This document shows, one piece after another, positions 43,757 to 51,543 of a DNA stretch of 64,000 nucleotides. The notes under the pieces are model-generated. The model was not told the DNA's origin. It did not search any database and was given only the letters and a program-made list of their open reading frames with translations. The translations under genes and the position numbers were made by a program. The stretch is from Oceanicaulis sp052055585 (GTDB lineage Bacteria > Pseudomonadota > Alphaproteobacteria > Caulobacterales > Maricaulaceae). Positions within the stretch are counted from its first letter, which is position 1. Every line of letters begins with the position of its first letter. The DNA lies in contig NZ_CP170485.1 in assembly GCF_052055585.1 (NCBI RefSeq), positions 1,488,001-1,552,000 of the forward strand, given 5' to 3'.

Positions 43757-44160
43757 GATAGCAACCCCTGTAGACGCTCCAGAAATCTAACCCGCTCTTC
43801 AGCTTGAATTATCAATTCATCGGATGAGTGACTTTGCACTCTATATCTAGCAAGGTCCGATCTTGCTATAAGCAGCCGTTCTCGAGTACTTAAGCGCAAC
43901 GACTCTTTGCGCCTTAGTTCTTCCCCAACCAATCTGGATTGCATCCTAGACCTCCCCTCAATTCCTCTTGATTGAGTTTCCAGGGCAATAATCTCTGAAT
44001 AAATTTGTAAGTTTTCGAGCCTTATGGACTCGATTAGCAAATTTACATTCGAGATGCGATCTTGATAATTCCGGCGATGCTCAATCTCTTCCCGTTGAGC
44101 ATGAGAACTGCAAGCAACTAGACTGAACCATATCACAAGCGCCGCAAATTTCCTTACCAT
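43753..44160 (-). CDS. Coiled-coil lipoprotein of unknown function (upstream partner)
   Basis: A 135-residue product from ATG 44160, with a G-rich run ending in GGAG immediately upstream. The signal 'FAALVIWFSLVACSSHA' has a good lipobox (L-V-A-C). The remaining 115 residues look like one long charged helix ('NVNLLIESIRLENLQIYSEI', 'EERVRFLERLQGLLS'), so an envelope-anchored coiled coil. An in-frame start further upstream (44238) would bury the signal. AT-rich codon use as in its partner. Small coiled-coil lipoprotein pairs are found in envelope-spanning or lysis systems, but no resemblance is strong enough to name one. Confidence 0.75.
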   Translation of the reverse strand: MVRKFAALVIWFSLVACSSHAQREEIEHRRNYQDRISNVNLLIESIRLENLQIYSEIIALETQSRGIEGRSRMQSRLVGEELRRKESLRLSTRERLLIARSDLARYRVQSHSSDELIIQAEERVRFLERLQGLLS

Positions 44161-44404
44161 CTCCCCCCCCCTATAAGCAGACTCTAGAATGCCTAAAAGG
44201 GGAAAGTTGTCGAGAGATATTCCCCCAACAGGAGACATAGAATTCCTGGGAGTCAGCTACGTTCAAAATTGAAATAGCCATCACCGATTATTAGAACGCA
44301 CGACGATTCATGCTGAGGCGCGCTCAACAAATTCTTCAAAAAATCGCGAGTGGATCATTCTACCACAAGAAGCCATTTCTTGTAGTGCTTCTGAAAAACC
44401 GAAA

Positions 44405-44902
44405 TCAGGCGCTTTGCGCCAGCACCTGGTTGAGCCGCGCCCGCGCCTGTTCAAGCCGGGACAGCGCCCGTCGCGCCAGGTCCAGCTGGTCCCCCGTCAG
44501 CACGCGCTCTGGCTGACCCGAGCTGTAGGATACGGTCTGCACGGGCGCAGCCTCCTCATCCGGCAGGTGCGCCTGCGGAGCATCCTGTGCGGGTTTGAGG
44601 TCCTGTGCGGGATTCGGGCTTGGCGCCTCGGCATCCGCAAGTGCAGCAACAGCGGCGACGCCATGCTCGCGCAGATATTTCTGCGCGCCCTTGATCGTGT
44701 AGCCGTCATCGTAAAGAAGCCGGCGCAGGCCCTTGAGCAGCAGGACGTCCTGACGGCGATACATGCGCCGCCCGCCGGCGCGTTTGACCGGCTTGAGCTG
44801 GGCGAACTTGCTTTCCCAGAATCGCAGGACGTGAGGCGGTAGCCCGGCCTCTTCCCCGGCTTCTGAAATCGTCCGGTAGGCGTCTGGCGACTTGTCGCTC
44901 AT
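44405..44902 (-). CDS. MerR family transcriptional regulator
   Basis: A 165-residue protein with an N-terminal MerR winged helix ('YRTISEAGEEAGLPPHVLRF', then 'KRAGGRRMYRRQDVLLLKG' and 'LLYDDGYTIKGAQKYLREHG') and a Pro/Ala-rich C-terminal part ending in a short helix. No metal-binding cysteines are present. It lies 8 bases behind ihfA, an association conserved across Alphaproteobacteria. Effector and targets unknown. Confidence 0.92.
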   Translation of the reverse strand: MSDKSPDAYRTISEAGEEAGLPPHVLRFWESKFAQLKPVKRAGGRRMYRRQDVLLLKGLRRLLYDDGYTIKGAQKYLREHGVAAVAALADAEAPSPNPAQDLKPAQDAPQAHLPDEEAAPVQTVSYSSGQPERVLTGDQLDLARRALSRLEQARARLNQVLAQSA

Positions 44903-44910
44903 GGCGTGTC

Positions 44911-45213
44911 CTATTTGGACAGGGCGGCGTCCACCCGGTCCTTGAGCACCTGCGAGGGTTTGAAGACCAGCACGCGACGCGGCTCGATCGGCACTTCCTC
45001 GCCGGTTTTAGGGTTGCGTCCGACGCGGCCCGTCTTGTCGCGCAGAAGGAATGATCCGAACGAGGACAGCTTGACCGATTCACCGGCCACCAGCTTGTCA
45101 GAGATCATATCCAGAACGGCTTCCACCAGCTCCGCGCTTTCGTGTCGGGACAAGCCGACTTCACGATGAACGGCGTCAGAAAGGTCGGCGCGCGTGACGG
45201 TCTTCGAACCCAT
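44911..45213 (-). CDS. ihfA: Integration host factor subunit alpha
   Basis: A DNA-bending HU/IHF protein of 100 residues: 'TVTRADLSDAVHREVGLSRH', 'SVKLSSFGSFLLRDK', 'GRNPKTGEEVPIEPRRVLVF' with the intercalating Pro in the beta arm (R-N-P). ATG 45213 starts the conserved protein; the frame is open upstream. It sits between fabH and merR. Acts as a heterodimer with IhfB in recombination, replication and transcription. Confidence 0.95.
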   Translation of the reverse strand: MGSKTVTRADLSDAVHREVGLSRHESAELVEAVLDMISDKLVAGESVKLSSFGSFLLRDKTGRVGRNPKTGEEVPIEPRRVLVFKPSQVLKDRVDAALSK

Positions 45214-45304
45214 GTTGGCCCCCGTTTTAATGTCTGCCTTGAAGACGTTACGTCGCAAACGCCATCACGGTCAACGTTAACCATAGGTCGCACAGCGAAC
45301 GCGC

Positions 45305-46273
45305 TTAATAACGCGCTAACGCCGCACCCCAGGTAAAGCCGCCGCCAAGTGCCTCCATCAGCACCGTATCGCCGCGCTTGATACGCCCGTCCTTGACCGC
45401 CGCATCAAAGGCGAGCGGGATGGACGCCGCAGAGGTGTTGCCGTGTTCGGCCACGGTGGAAACAACCTGTTCCACTGAAATGCCTAGCTTTTTGGCGACG
45501 CCCAGCAAGATACGCTGGTTGGCCTGGTGCGGCACGACCCAGTCAATGTCAGAGATGCTGACGCCGGTCTTCTCGCACAGCGTGGTCATCGCGCCGGAAA
45601 TCTTGGTCACCGCATGACGGAAGACCTGATTGCCCTGCATGCGCAGATGGCCCACCGTTTTGGTGCGTGACGGGCCGCCATCGACATAGAGCAGGTCACA
45701 GTATTCACCATCAGACTCCAGGTGCGTTTGCAGAACGCCCTTGAATTCGGACGGATCGCCCTCTTCCGCCGTCAGAAGCATGGCCCCGGCCCCGTCGCCG
45801 AACAGCACGCAGGTTGTGCGGTCGGTCCAGTCGAGAATGCGCGAGAAGGTCTCCGCCCCGATCACCAGCGCACATTGGGCCTGACCGGTGCGGATATAGC
45901 TGTCAGCGGTCGCCAGCGCGTACAGGAAACCCGAACACACCGCGTGAATATCAAAGGCGAAGCCTTTCTTGATGCCCAGCTTGTGCTGCACGATGGTCGC
46001 CGTCGCCGGGAAGGTCAGATCCGGCGTCGCGGTTGCAACGATGATCAGATCCACATCATCCAGCGACATCCCGGCATGCTCGACCGCCTTGCGCGCCGCA
46101 GCAACGCCCAGATCTGACGTATACTCACCGTCGGCGGCGATATGGCGCTTGGCGATGCCGGTCCGCTCGCGAATCCATTCGTCGCTGGTCTCGACGATCG
46201 CCTCCATGCCCTTGTTGGTCAGGACTTTCTCAGGCAGGTGCGAGCCGATCCCGGCGATGCGTGAATAGGTCAA
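45305..46273 (-). CDS. fabH: Beta-ketoacyl-ACP synthase III
   Basis: FabH starts fatty acid synthesis by condensing acetyl-CoA with malonyl-ACP. The 322 residues hold the catalytic Cys in 'DIHAVCSGFLYAL', His in 'WVVPHQANQRI' and Asn in 'AEHGNTSAASIPLAF'. The start is TTG at 46273, overlapping the plsX stop (TTGA) with AAGGGG 7 bases upstream; no alternative start fits the conserved N-terminus 'SRIAGIGSHLPEKVLTN'. Part of the plsX-fabH unit linking phospholipid and fatty acid synthesis. Confidence 0.96.
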   Translation of the reverse strand: MTYSRIAGIGSHLPEKVLTNKGMEAIVETSDEWIRERTGIAKRHIAADGEYTSDLGVAAARKAVEHAGMSLDDVDLIIVATATPDLTFPATATIVQHKLGIKKGFAFDIHAVCSGFLYALATADSYIRTGQAQCALVIGAETFSRILDWTDRTTCVLFGDGAGAMLLTAEEGDPSEFKGVLQTHLESDGEYCDLLYVDGGPSRTKTVGHLRMQGNQVFRHAVTKISGAMTTLCEKTGVSISDIDWVVPHQANQRILLGVAKKLGISVEQVVSTVAEHGNTSAASIPLAFDAAVKDGRIKRGDTVLMEALGGGFTWGAALARY

Positions 46274-47328
46274 GCCGTTTCCCCTTCAGAAGCGCCGTCG
46301 GCTTCCAGCGCCGACAGGCGTTCCAGATTTTGTTCGATTTCGGACAGGAAGCGGCTGTCGGCCATTTCCAGCGCGATACGAAGCGAGGTGGCGAAGCCCT
46401 GGGCGTCCGTGCCGCCATGGCTTTTGACCACAACACCATTGAGCCCCAGGAACACGCCGCCATTCACATTGCGCGGATCCATCTTGGCGCGCAGTTGACC
46501 AAGCGCGCCCAGGCTCAGAAGCCCGGTCGCGATCTTGGCGATGAGCGAGCTGGTCAGCGCGTCGCGCAGCCAGCCGCCCACAAGACGCGCGGTGCCCTCG
46601 GCGGTTTTCAGCGCCACATTGCCCGTAAAGCCGTCGGTGACGACCACATTGGTGGTGCCTGCGGAAATGTCATCGCCCTCGATGAAGCCCTGATAATCCA
46701 GATCGAGATTGGCTTCACGGATCAGCGCGTCCGCATCGCGGATGGTCTGGTCGCCCTTGAGCTCTTCCTGACCCACATTCAACAGGCCCACGGTCGGGGC
46801 TTTCACTCCATGTACGGCGCGGTGGAACGCCTCGCCCAGAACTGCGAACTCGACCAGCTGGGACGGCGAACAATCCACGTTCGCGCCCACATCCAGCACA
46901 GTGGAGAAGCCTTGCGGCGCCGGCCAGCTGGCGGCGATGGCGGGGCGGTGAACGCCCTTCTTCATCCGCAGCACGACCTTGGAAATGGCCATCAGCGCGC
47001 CGGTATTGCCCGCGGATACCGCCACATGCGCCTCACCCTCTTTCACAGAGAGCACCGCGTTCCACATGGACGAGCCCCGCGCGCGGCGCACCGCTTCGGA
47101 CGGCTTGGCGGACATGTCCACTTCCGTATCGGAATGGCGAATCTCGCAGGCGTCCGCGAGACCTTCATGCCGGGCGACCAGCGGCGCAATCTGCGCCTCA
47201 TCGCCATGAAGGATCAGCTTTACCGCACGTTTGCGGCCTTTGAGAAACTGCGCGACGCCGTCAACAACGATCTTCGGCGCATCATCGCCGCCCATGGCGT
47301 CGATGGATAGGACCAGCGGTGAGGTCAT
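46270..47328 (-). CDS. plsX: Phosphate acyltransferase PlsX
   Basis: PlsX converts acyl-ACP to acyl-phosphate for the PlsY pathway of phosphatidic acid synthesis at the inner membrane. About 352 residues with 'LSIDAMGGDDAPKIVVDGV', 'AVSAGNTGALMAISKVVL', 'LDVGANVDCSPSQLVEFA' and 'GFTGNVALKTAEG'. ATG 47328 is chosen over an in-frame TTG at 47334. It overlaps fabH by 4 bases. The DUF177/YceD gene found just upstream of plsX in many relatives is absent here. Confidence 0.95.
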   Translation of the reverse strand: MTSPLVLSIDAMGGDDAPKIVVDGVAQFLKGRKRAVKLILHGDEAQIAPLVARHEGLADACEIRHSDTEVDMSAKPSEAVRRARGSSMWNAVLSVKEGEAHVAVSAGNTGALMAISKVVLRMKKGVHRPAIAASWPAPQGFSTVLDVGANVDCSPSQLVEFAVLGEAFHRAVHGVKAPTVGLLNVGQEELKGDQTIRDADALIREANLDLDYQGFIEGDDISAGTTNVVVTDGFTGNVALKTAEGTARLVGGWLRDALTSSLIAKIATGLLSLGALGQLRAKMDPRNVNGGVFLGLNGVVVKSHGGTDAQGFATSLRIALEMADSRFLSEIEQNLERLSALEADGASEGETA

Positions 47329-47428
47329 AGACAATCCGTCTTAAATCAACACACGCGCCAGCAAGCAGCCGACGGCGCGCGAACCTTACTCATTGACCTT
47401 GCCAATGCAAGTGAAGCCCTCTGCTGCC

Positions 47429-47962
47429 TCAGACGGGCGCGTATTGCGGCGCCTCACCTGCGAGGAGGCTCTCGATCGGCTGGGCCTCCAGCAATCTGGC
47501 GCTTTCAAGCGCATAGACCGCCAGGCGCTCACACACGCTGGCGCTCAGCGGGCTTTCCTCAAACAGATTGCGCTCGATCGCTTCGGCCAGCGCCGCCTGA
47601 TCCCCCTCGTTCAGGGGCGTTTCATAGGCCTTGGCGCGCCCATAAAAGGCCTCGCCCATGATCTTGATCTTCTTGCCCACGCTGAGATCGCCCGTCGCCA
47701 TTTCGCGCAGGGCGGCGTCCATATCGTCAAACATCACGTCAAAGACGGCCTGTGACAGGTCACGCCCCGACTCGCCGCCCTCCCGCAAGCGCCGCATCAG
47801 CAGAACAGCGTGCAGCACGATCATGTCGAAACGGCCGTCGACGCTGTCTTCCACGCCGTCATCACCGTAAAACTGAGGCGAACGGGCCGCGCGAACGAGG
47901 CTGTCATAAAGCTGCCGCGCAATGTCTTTGCGGCGGTCCTTCTTAAACAGTCGGCTGAACAT
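47429..47962 (-). CDS. Ubiquinol-cytochrome c chaperone family protein
   Basis: A 177-residue protein with 'FSRLFKKDRRKDIARQLYDS', 'VRAARSPQFYGDDGVEDSVD', 'GRFDMIVLHAVLLMRRLR', 'QAVFDVMFDDMDAALREM' and 'DLSVGKKIKIMGEAFYGRA', the pattern of Cbp3/UQCC1-type bc1-complex assembly chaperones. In mitochondria these help cytochrome b synthesis and assembly; a like role is presumed at the inner membrane here. It is divergent from bamE, and plsX follows after 100 bases on the same strand. Confidence 0.93.
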   Translation of the reverse strand: MFSRLFKKDRRKDIARQLYDSLVRAARSPQFYGDDGVEDSVDGRFDMIVLHAVLLMRRLREGGESGRDLSQAVFDVMFDDMDAALREMATGDLSVGKKIKIMGEAFYGRAKAYETPLNEGDQAALAEAIERNLFEESPLSASVCERLAVYALESARLLEAQPIESLLAGEAPQYAPV

Positions 47963-48089
47963 GTATTAACAGGCTCCCCTCACTGAGCGCTTGCAGCTAT
48001 GGTTCCATCCGGTTACGTCAAGCAGATAGCCTTGTGCAAGCCGACTGACCACTGACGCCCGCGTCACCGATGCCTTTCAAGGAGCCATT

Positions 48090-48587
48090 ATGCGCCTCAG
48101 CCGTGCGATCCTCACCGCTACTGTCCTGATCAGCGCCGGACTGGTCTCGGCCTGCAACCCGACCCTGCGCAGCCATGGCTTCCGCTATCCTGATGGTGAA
48201 GTGCCCGAGCTGACCGTCGGCGTGGACAGCCAGTCCACCGTTCTGGCGACGCTGGGCAATCCGTCCACGCGCGGCGCGTTCGAGCAGGACACCTGGTATT
48301 ACATTTCCGCCACCCGCGAATATCTCGCCTATCTGCGTCCCGACACCCGTGAGCGCCGCATCATCGCTGTGCGCTTTGACGAGGATGGCGTGGTCAGCGC
48401 GGTGGACGAGTACGGCATGGAAGACGGCCGCGTGGTGGCGTTCGTGGACCGTGAGACCCCGACCCGCGGCCGTGAGCTGACCATTCTCGAACAGCTTCTG
48501 GGCAATGTGGGCCGTCTGCCGAGCGAACAGTTTGGCGGTGAGCAGAACCTGCCCGGCGGCGCTGGCGGTCCGCGCCCGAACGGCTAG
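48090..48587 (+). CDS. bamE: Outer membrane protein assembly factor BamE
   Basis: A 165-residue lipoprotein (signal 'ILTATVLISAGLVSACNP') with the SmpA/OmlA domain: 'TVGVDSQSTVLATLGNPSTR', 'TWYYISATREYLAYLRPD', 'RRIIAVRFDEDGVVSAVDEY'. BamE is an accessory of the BAM complex at the periplasmic face of the outer membrane. Its location divergent from the cyt-c chaperone gene is the common alphaproteobacterial one. A Gly/Pro-rich tail of about 20 residues follows the domain. A terminator follows at 48609-48645. Confidence 0.93.
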   Translation: MRLSRAILTATVLISAGLVSACNPTLRSHGFRYPDGEVPELTVGVDSQSTVLATLGNPSTRGAFEQDTWYYISATREYLAYLRPDTRERRIIAVRFDEDGVVSAVDEYGMEDGRVVAFVDRETPTRGRELTILEQLLGNVGRLPSEQFGGEQNLPGGAGGPRPNG

Positions 48588-48608
48588 ACCTGATGGTCAG
48601 GCGAAGAC

Positions 48609-48645
48609 AAAACCCCCGACGCTCAGCGCCGGGGGTTTTCTTTTG
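48609..48645. terminator. Bidirectional Rho-independent terminator
   Basis: AAAACCCCCG and CGGGGGTTTT enclose a smaller CGC/GCG hairpin; A's and T's flank both sides. It separates the convergent bamE and hppA. Confidence 0.92.
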
Positions 48646-48662
48646 GCCGGAAGCGGCGCGGC

Positions 48663-50813
48663 CTATAGCCCCGCCAGCACCGCCAGCATGAGCAAGGCCA
48701 CGATATTGGTGATCTTGATCATCGGGTTCACGGCAGGCCCTGCCGTGTCCTTGTAGGGATCGCCCACCGTATCGCCCGTCACCGCGGCCTTGTGGGCGTC
48801 AGAGCCCTTGCCGCCATGATGGCCGTCCTCGATGTATTTCTTGGCGTTATCCCAGGCCCCGCCGCCGGCGGTCATGGAAATCGCCACGTAAAGACCCGTC
48901 ACGATCACGCCCAGAAGCATGGCCCCGACACTGGCGAGGGCTTCTGCCCGGCCTGCTATGGCGTTCACCACAAAGAACAGGACGATCGGGCTCAGCACCG
49001 GCAGAAGCGAGGGAATGATCATTTCCCGGATCGCCGCCTTGGTCAGAAGGTCAACGGCCCGGCCATAATCGGGCTTCACCTCGCCCTTCATGATCCCCGG
49101 CTCCTCACGGAACTGGCGACGCACTTCTTCCACCACAGCCTGGGCCGCCCGGCCCACCGCCGTCATCGACATGCCACCGAACAGGAAAGGCAACAGACCG
49201 CCAAACAACAGGCCGACCACCACATAGGGGTTGGAGAGCGAGAAGTTCACAGTCAGCCCCGCAAAGAACGGATAGGTCTCGGGGTCTGATGCGAAGAAGG
49301 CCAGATCCTCGGTATAGGCGGCAAAGAGCACCAGGGCCCCCAGCCCGGCAGAGCCGATGGCGTAGCCCTTGGTGACGGCCTTTGTGGTGTTGCCGACCGC
49401 GTCGAGCATGTCGGTGGTGTCGCGCACCGCGCCTTCAAGCCCGGCCATTTCAGCAATGCCGCCAGCATTGTCAGTGACCGGCCCGAACGCATCGAGCGCA
49501 ACCACCATGCCCGCCAGCGCCAGCATCGTGGTGACCGCGATGGCGATGCCGAACAGGCCCGCCAGGTTGAAGGTCAGCATGATGGCGCCGATGATGACGA
49601 TGGCCGGCAAGGCCGTCGCTTCCATCGAAACCGCCAGGCCCTGAATGACGTTCGCGCCATGGCCGGACTCTGACGCCTTCGCCACCGATTTCACCGGACC
49701 ATAATTCACCCCGGTATAAAATTCGGTGATCCAGACAATCAAACCCGTCACCGCAAGGCCCGTCAGGCCGCAATAGAACAGCGACATGGCGCTGATTTCA
49801 CGCCCCATCGCCGTCAGCACCGTGGCGTCAAAGCCCAACACAAAATGGGTGGCCACACCCAGACCGACGACCGAAAACAGCGCCGAGGCGAAAAAGCCCT
49901 TGTAGAGCGCCCCCATCACATTGGTGGAACCTTTTCCCAAGCGTACGAAGAACGCGCCCAGAATGGACGCGACCATGCAGACCCCGCCAATCGCCAGCGG
50001 ATAGATCATCATGGCGTCGAGGGTGATCGCACCCGCAGCGTCCCGGAAATATATCGAGGCGAGCACCATGGTGGCCACGATCGTCACGGCATAGGTTTCA
50101 AACAGGTCCGCCGCCATACCGGCGCAATCACCGACATTGTCGCCCACATTGTCAGCGATGGTCGCCGCGTTGCGTGGATCATCCTCGGGAATGCCGGCCT
50201 CAACCTTGCCAACCATGTCCCCGCCGACATCGGCGCCTTTGGTGAAAATACCGCCGCCCAGACGCGCAAAGATCGAGATCAGCGAGGCGCCAAAGCCAAG
50301 GGCAACAAGCCCGTCAATGATTTCCCGCGGATGCTCTGAGGCGTTGAAGGACGCGCCCTGGGTGAGGAAGAGGTAGTATCCGGTCACCGCCAAGAGCGCC
50401 AACCCCGCCACCAGCATGCCGGTGATCGCCCCGGCCCGGAACGCCATGGAAAGACCAGCCTGAAGCGAGTCCATGGCCGCCTGGGTCGTGCGCACATTCG
50501 CTCGCACAGAGACCAGCATGCCGATAAATCCGGCCGCGCCGGACAAGAGCGCCCCGATCAGGAAGCCGATGGCCACGACCGGCCCCAGCAGAACCCCGAC
50601 CAGAATCAAAATCGCCGCCCCAACGGCGGCGATCGTCATATACTGGCGTTTGAGATAGGCGTTCGCGCCTTCCTGGATGGCGCTGGCGATTTCCTGCATA
50701 CGCTCCGTACCAGCGCTGGCAGACAGAATCGACCGGATCTGCAAGGCCCCGTAAAGCACCGCAAGCCCTCCGCAGGCCAACGAGATCCAGAGCCAGATAG
50801 TCACTGATTGCAT
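48663..50813 (-). CDS. hppA: Membrane-bound K+-independent H+-translocating pyrophosphatase
   Basis: A 716-residue integral membrane pump with about 16 helices that couples PPi hydrolysis to proton export. Substrate-binding signatures 'GGGIFTKGADVGGDMVGKVE', 'DNVGDNVGDCAGMAADLFE', 'DNAGGIAEMAG' and, near the C-terminus, 'GDTVGDPYKDTAGPAVNP' are present. The K+-dependence determinant reads 'GNTTKAVTKGYAIGSAGLG', with Lys where K+-dependent enzymes have Ala, and Gly/Thr at the following position typical of K+-independent pumps. The 164 bases upstream hold no gene. Co-exists with cytosolic ppa. Confidence 0.96.
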   Translation of the reverse strand: MQSVTIWLWISLACGGLAVLYGALQIRSILSASAGTERMQEIASAIQEGANAYLKRQYMTIAAVGAAILILVGVLLGPVVAIGFLIGALLSGAAGFIGMLVSVRANVRTTQAAMDSLQAGLSMAFRAGAITGMLVAGLALLAVTGYYLFLTQGASFNASEHPREIIDGLVALGFGASLISIFARLGGGIFTKGADVGGDMVGKVEAGIPEDDPRNAATIADNVGDNVGDCAGMAADLFETYAVTIVATMVLASIYFRDAAGAITLDAMMIYPLAIGGVCMVASILGAFFVRLGKGSTNVMGALYKGFFASALFSVVGLGVATHFVLGFDATVLTAMGREISAMSLFYCGLTGLAVTGLIVWITEFYTGVNYGPVKSVAKASESGHGANVIQGLAVSMEATALPAIVIIGAIMLTFNLAGLFGIAIAVTTMLALAGMVVALDAFGPVTDNAGGIAEMAGLEGAVRDTTDMLDAVGNTTKAVTKGYAIGSAGLGALVLFAAYTEDLAFFASDPETYPFFAGLTVNFSLSNPYVVVGLLFGGLLPFLFGGMSMTAVGRAAQAVVEEVRRQFREEPGIMKGEVKPDYGRAVDLLTKAAIREMIIPSLLPVLSPIVLFFVVNAIAGRAEALASVGAMLLGVIVTGLYVAISMTAGGGAWDNAKKYIEDGHHGGKGSDAHKAAVTGDTVGDPYKDTAGPAVNPMIKITNIVALLMLAVLAGL

Positions 50814-50977
50814 GACACCCTCCCCGAGCGTCTGAGTACTGTTTTCACAGCCGCTTCAGAGACATGGGGAAAGCCCCAATGACCGGCGGCTTTTTGCTTT
50901 GATAGCAAAAGCCTAGTCATGGTTTTGGAGGGGATGCAACAGTAAAGAGAAATGCTGCAGTGCAGCTTTACTCCCGA

Positions 50978-51520
50978 TCAGTTCATCGGACGGATGTCTG
51001 ACCCCAGAAGATCAAGTCGCTCGATCTGCCCCGGCTCAACGACTTCGCCAAGCGCGGTCAGGAGAAATTCGCGAGTCCCCTCACGATCAATCTCACCCGT
51101 ATCATCCATGTGAAAAGGATGACGGTGCGCGGATCGCACCATGACGTCGACCATGAAGTGGATTCGCTCGATGAACCGCGTCTCGCTGACGCCACGCGCC
51201 AGACAAATCCGAGGCGTCACAAAGGCGTAGCCGTACAGGTACTGATGGGTTTCGACCGGCACCACGATAGACGGGACATCCACATTGCGCGGACAGGTTT
51301 CGTCTTCGCCAAATTCACGCATCAGCGCCTGGGTCGCTTCCTCAACCGAGTTATAAAGCGGCAGATCCGTTGACGCGACGGCGCCCGGTCCGGTGGAGCC
51401 TCCACCGCCGCCATGGCCTCCGCCACCACCACCGCCTCCTCCACCGCCGCCACCGGCAGCGAGGGCGGACGTGGAAAGCGCGAGTGAGGCGCACAGTGCG
51501 TATGCGAAAATACGAATCAT
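50978..51520 (-). CDS. Exported protein with N-terminal poly-glycine run, unknown function
   Basis: A 180-residue protein: signal peptide 'IFAYALCASLALSTSALA', then a run of about 13 glycines, His, five more glycines, and a 125-residue globular part ('LPLYNSVEEATQALMREFGE', 'ETHQYLYGYAFVTPRICLA', 'RFIERIHFMVDVMVRSAHRH'). No family is recognised. Two cysteines in the mature part could form a disulphide. The Gly tract would be a flexible tether or a shell/matrix-like segment. Monocistronic; it lies 23 bases upstream-side of thiL's end on the same strand. Confidence 0.7.
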   Translation of the reverse strand: MIRIFAYALCASLALSTSALAAGGGGGGGGGGGGGHGGGGGSTGPGAVASTDLPLYNSVEEATQALMREFGEDETCPRNVDVPSIVVPVETHQYLYGYAFVTPRICLARGVSETRFIERIHFMVDVMVRSAHRHPFHMDDTGEIDREGTREFLLTALGEVVEPGQIERLDLLGSDIRPMN

Positions 51521-51543
51521 GCCTCCTGCCTACAGCAGAAGCC

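Larger units (their letters stand above)
42850..44404. other. AT-rich patch with atypical composition next to tRNA-Pro(GGG)
   Basis: Between the tRNA and merR the base composition drops sharply: long A/T runs, many ATA, TTA and AGA codons, unlike every other gene in the window. It contains only the two lipoprotein genes at 43037-43756 and 43753-44160. In many Alphaproteobacteria ihfA-merR is followed directly by a tRNA-Pro gene, so the patch looks inserted into that conserved pair. No integrase, transposase or direct repeat was recognised at its borders. Horizontal origin is inferred. Confidence 0.6.

Noticed and set aside
44352..44357. Further TGATCC hexamer on the minus strand near merR
   Set aside because: Eighteen bases on there is AATTTG, not a TA-rich -10, and no gene starts at a suitable distance with a matching function.
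44363..44385. 9-bp hairpin (CCACAAGAA / TTCTTGTAG) downstream of merR
   Set aside because: No T-run follows on the minus strand and the stem is AU-rich, so a terminator call is not justified.
42772..44404. Mobile integrative element inserted at tRNA-Pro
   Set aside because: Composition suggests foreign origin, but no integrase, transposase, or repeated tRNA 3' end was found, and the patch lies at the 5' side of the tRNA, not the usual attachment side.
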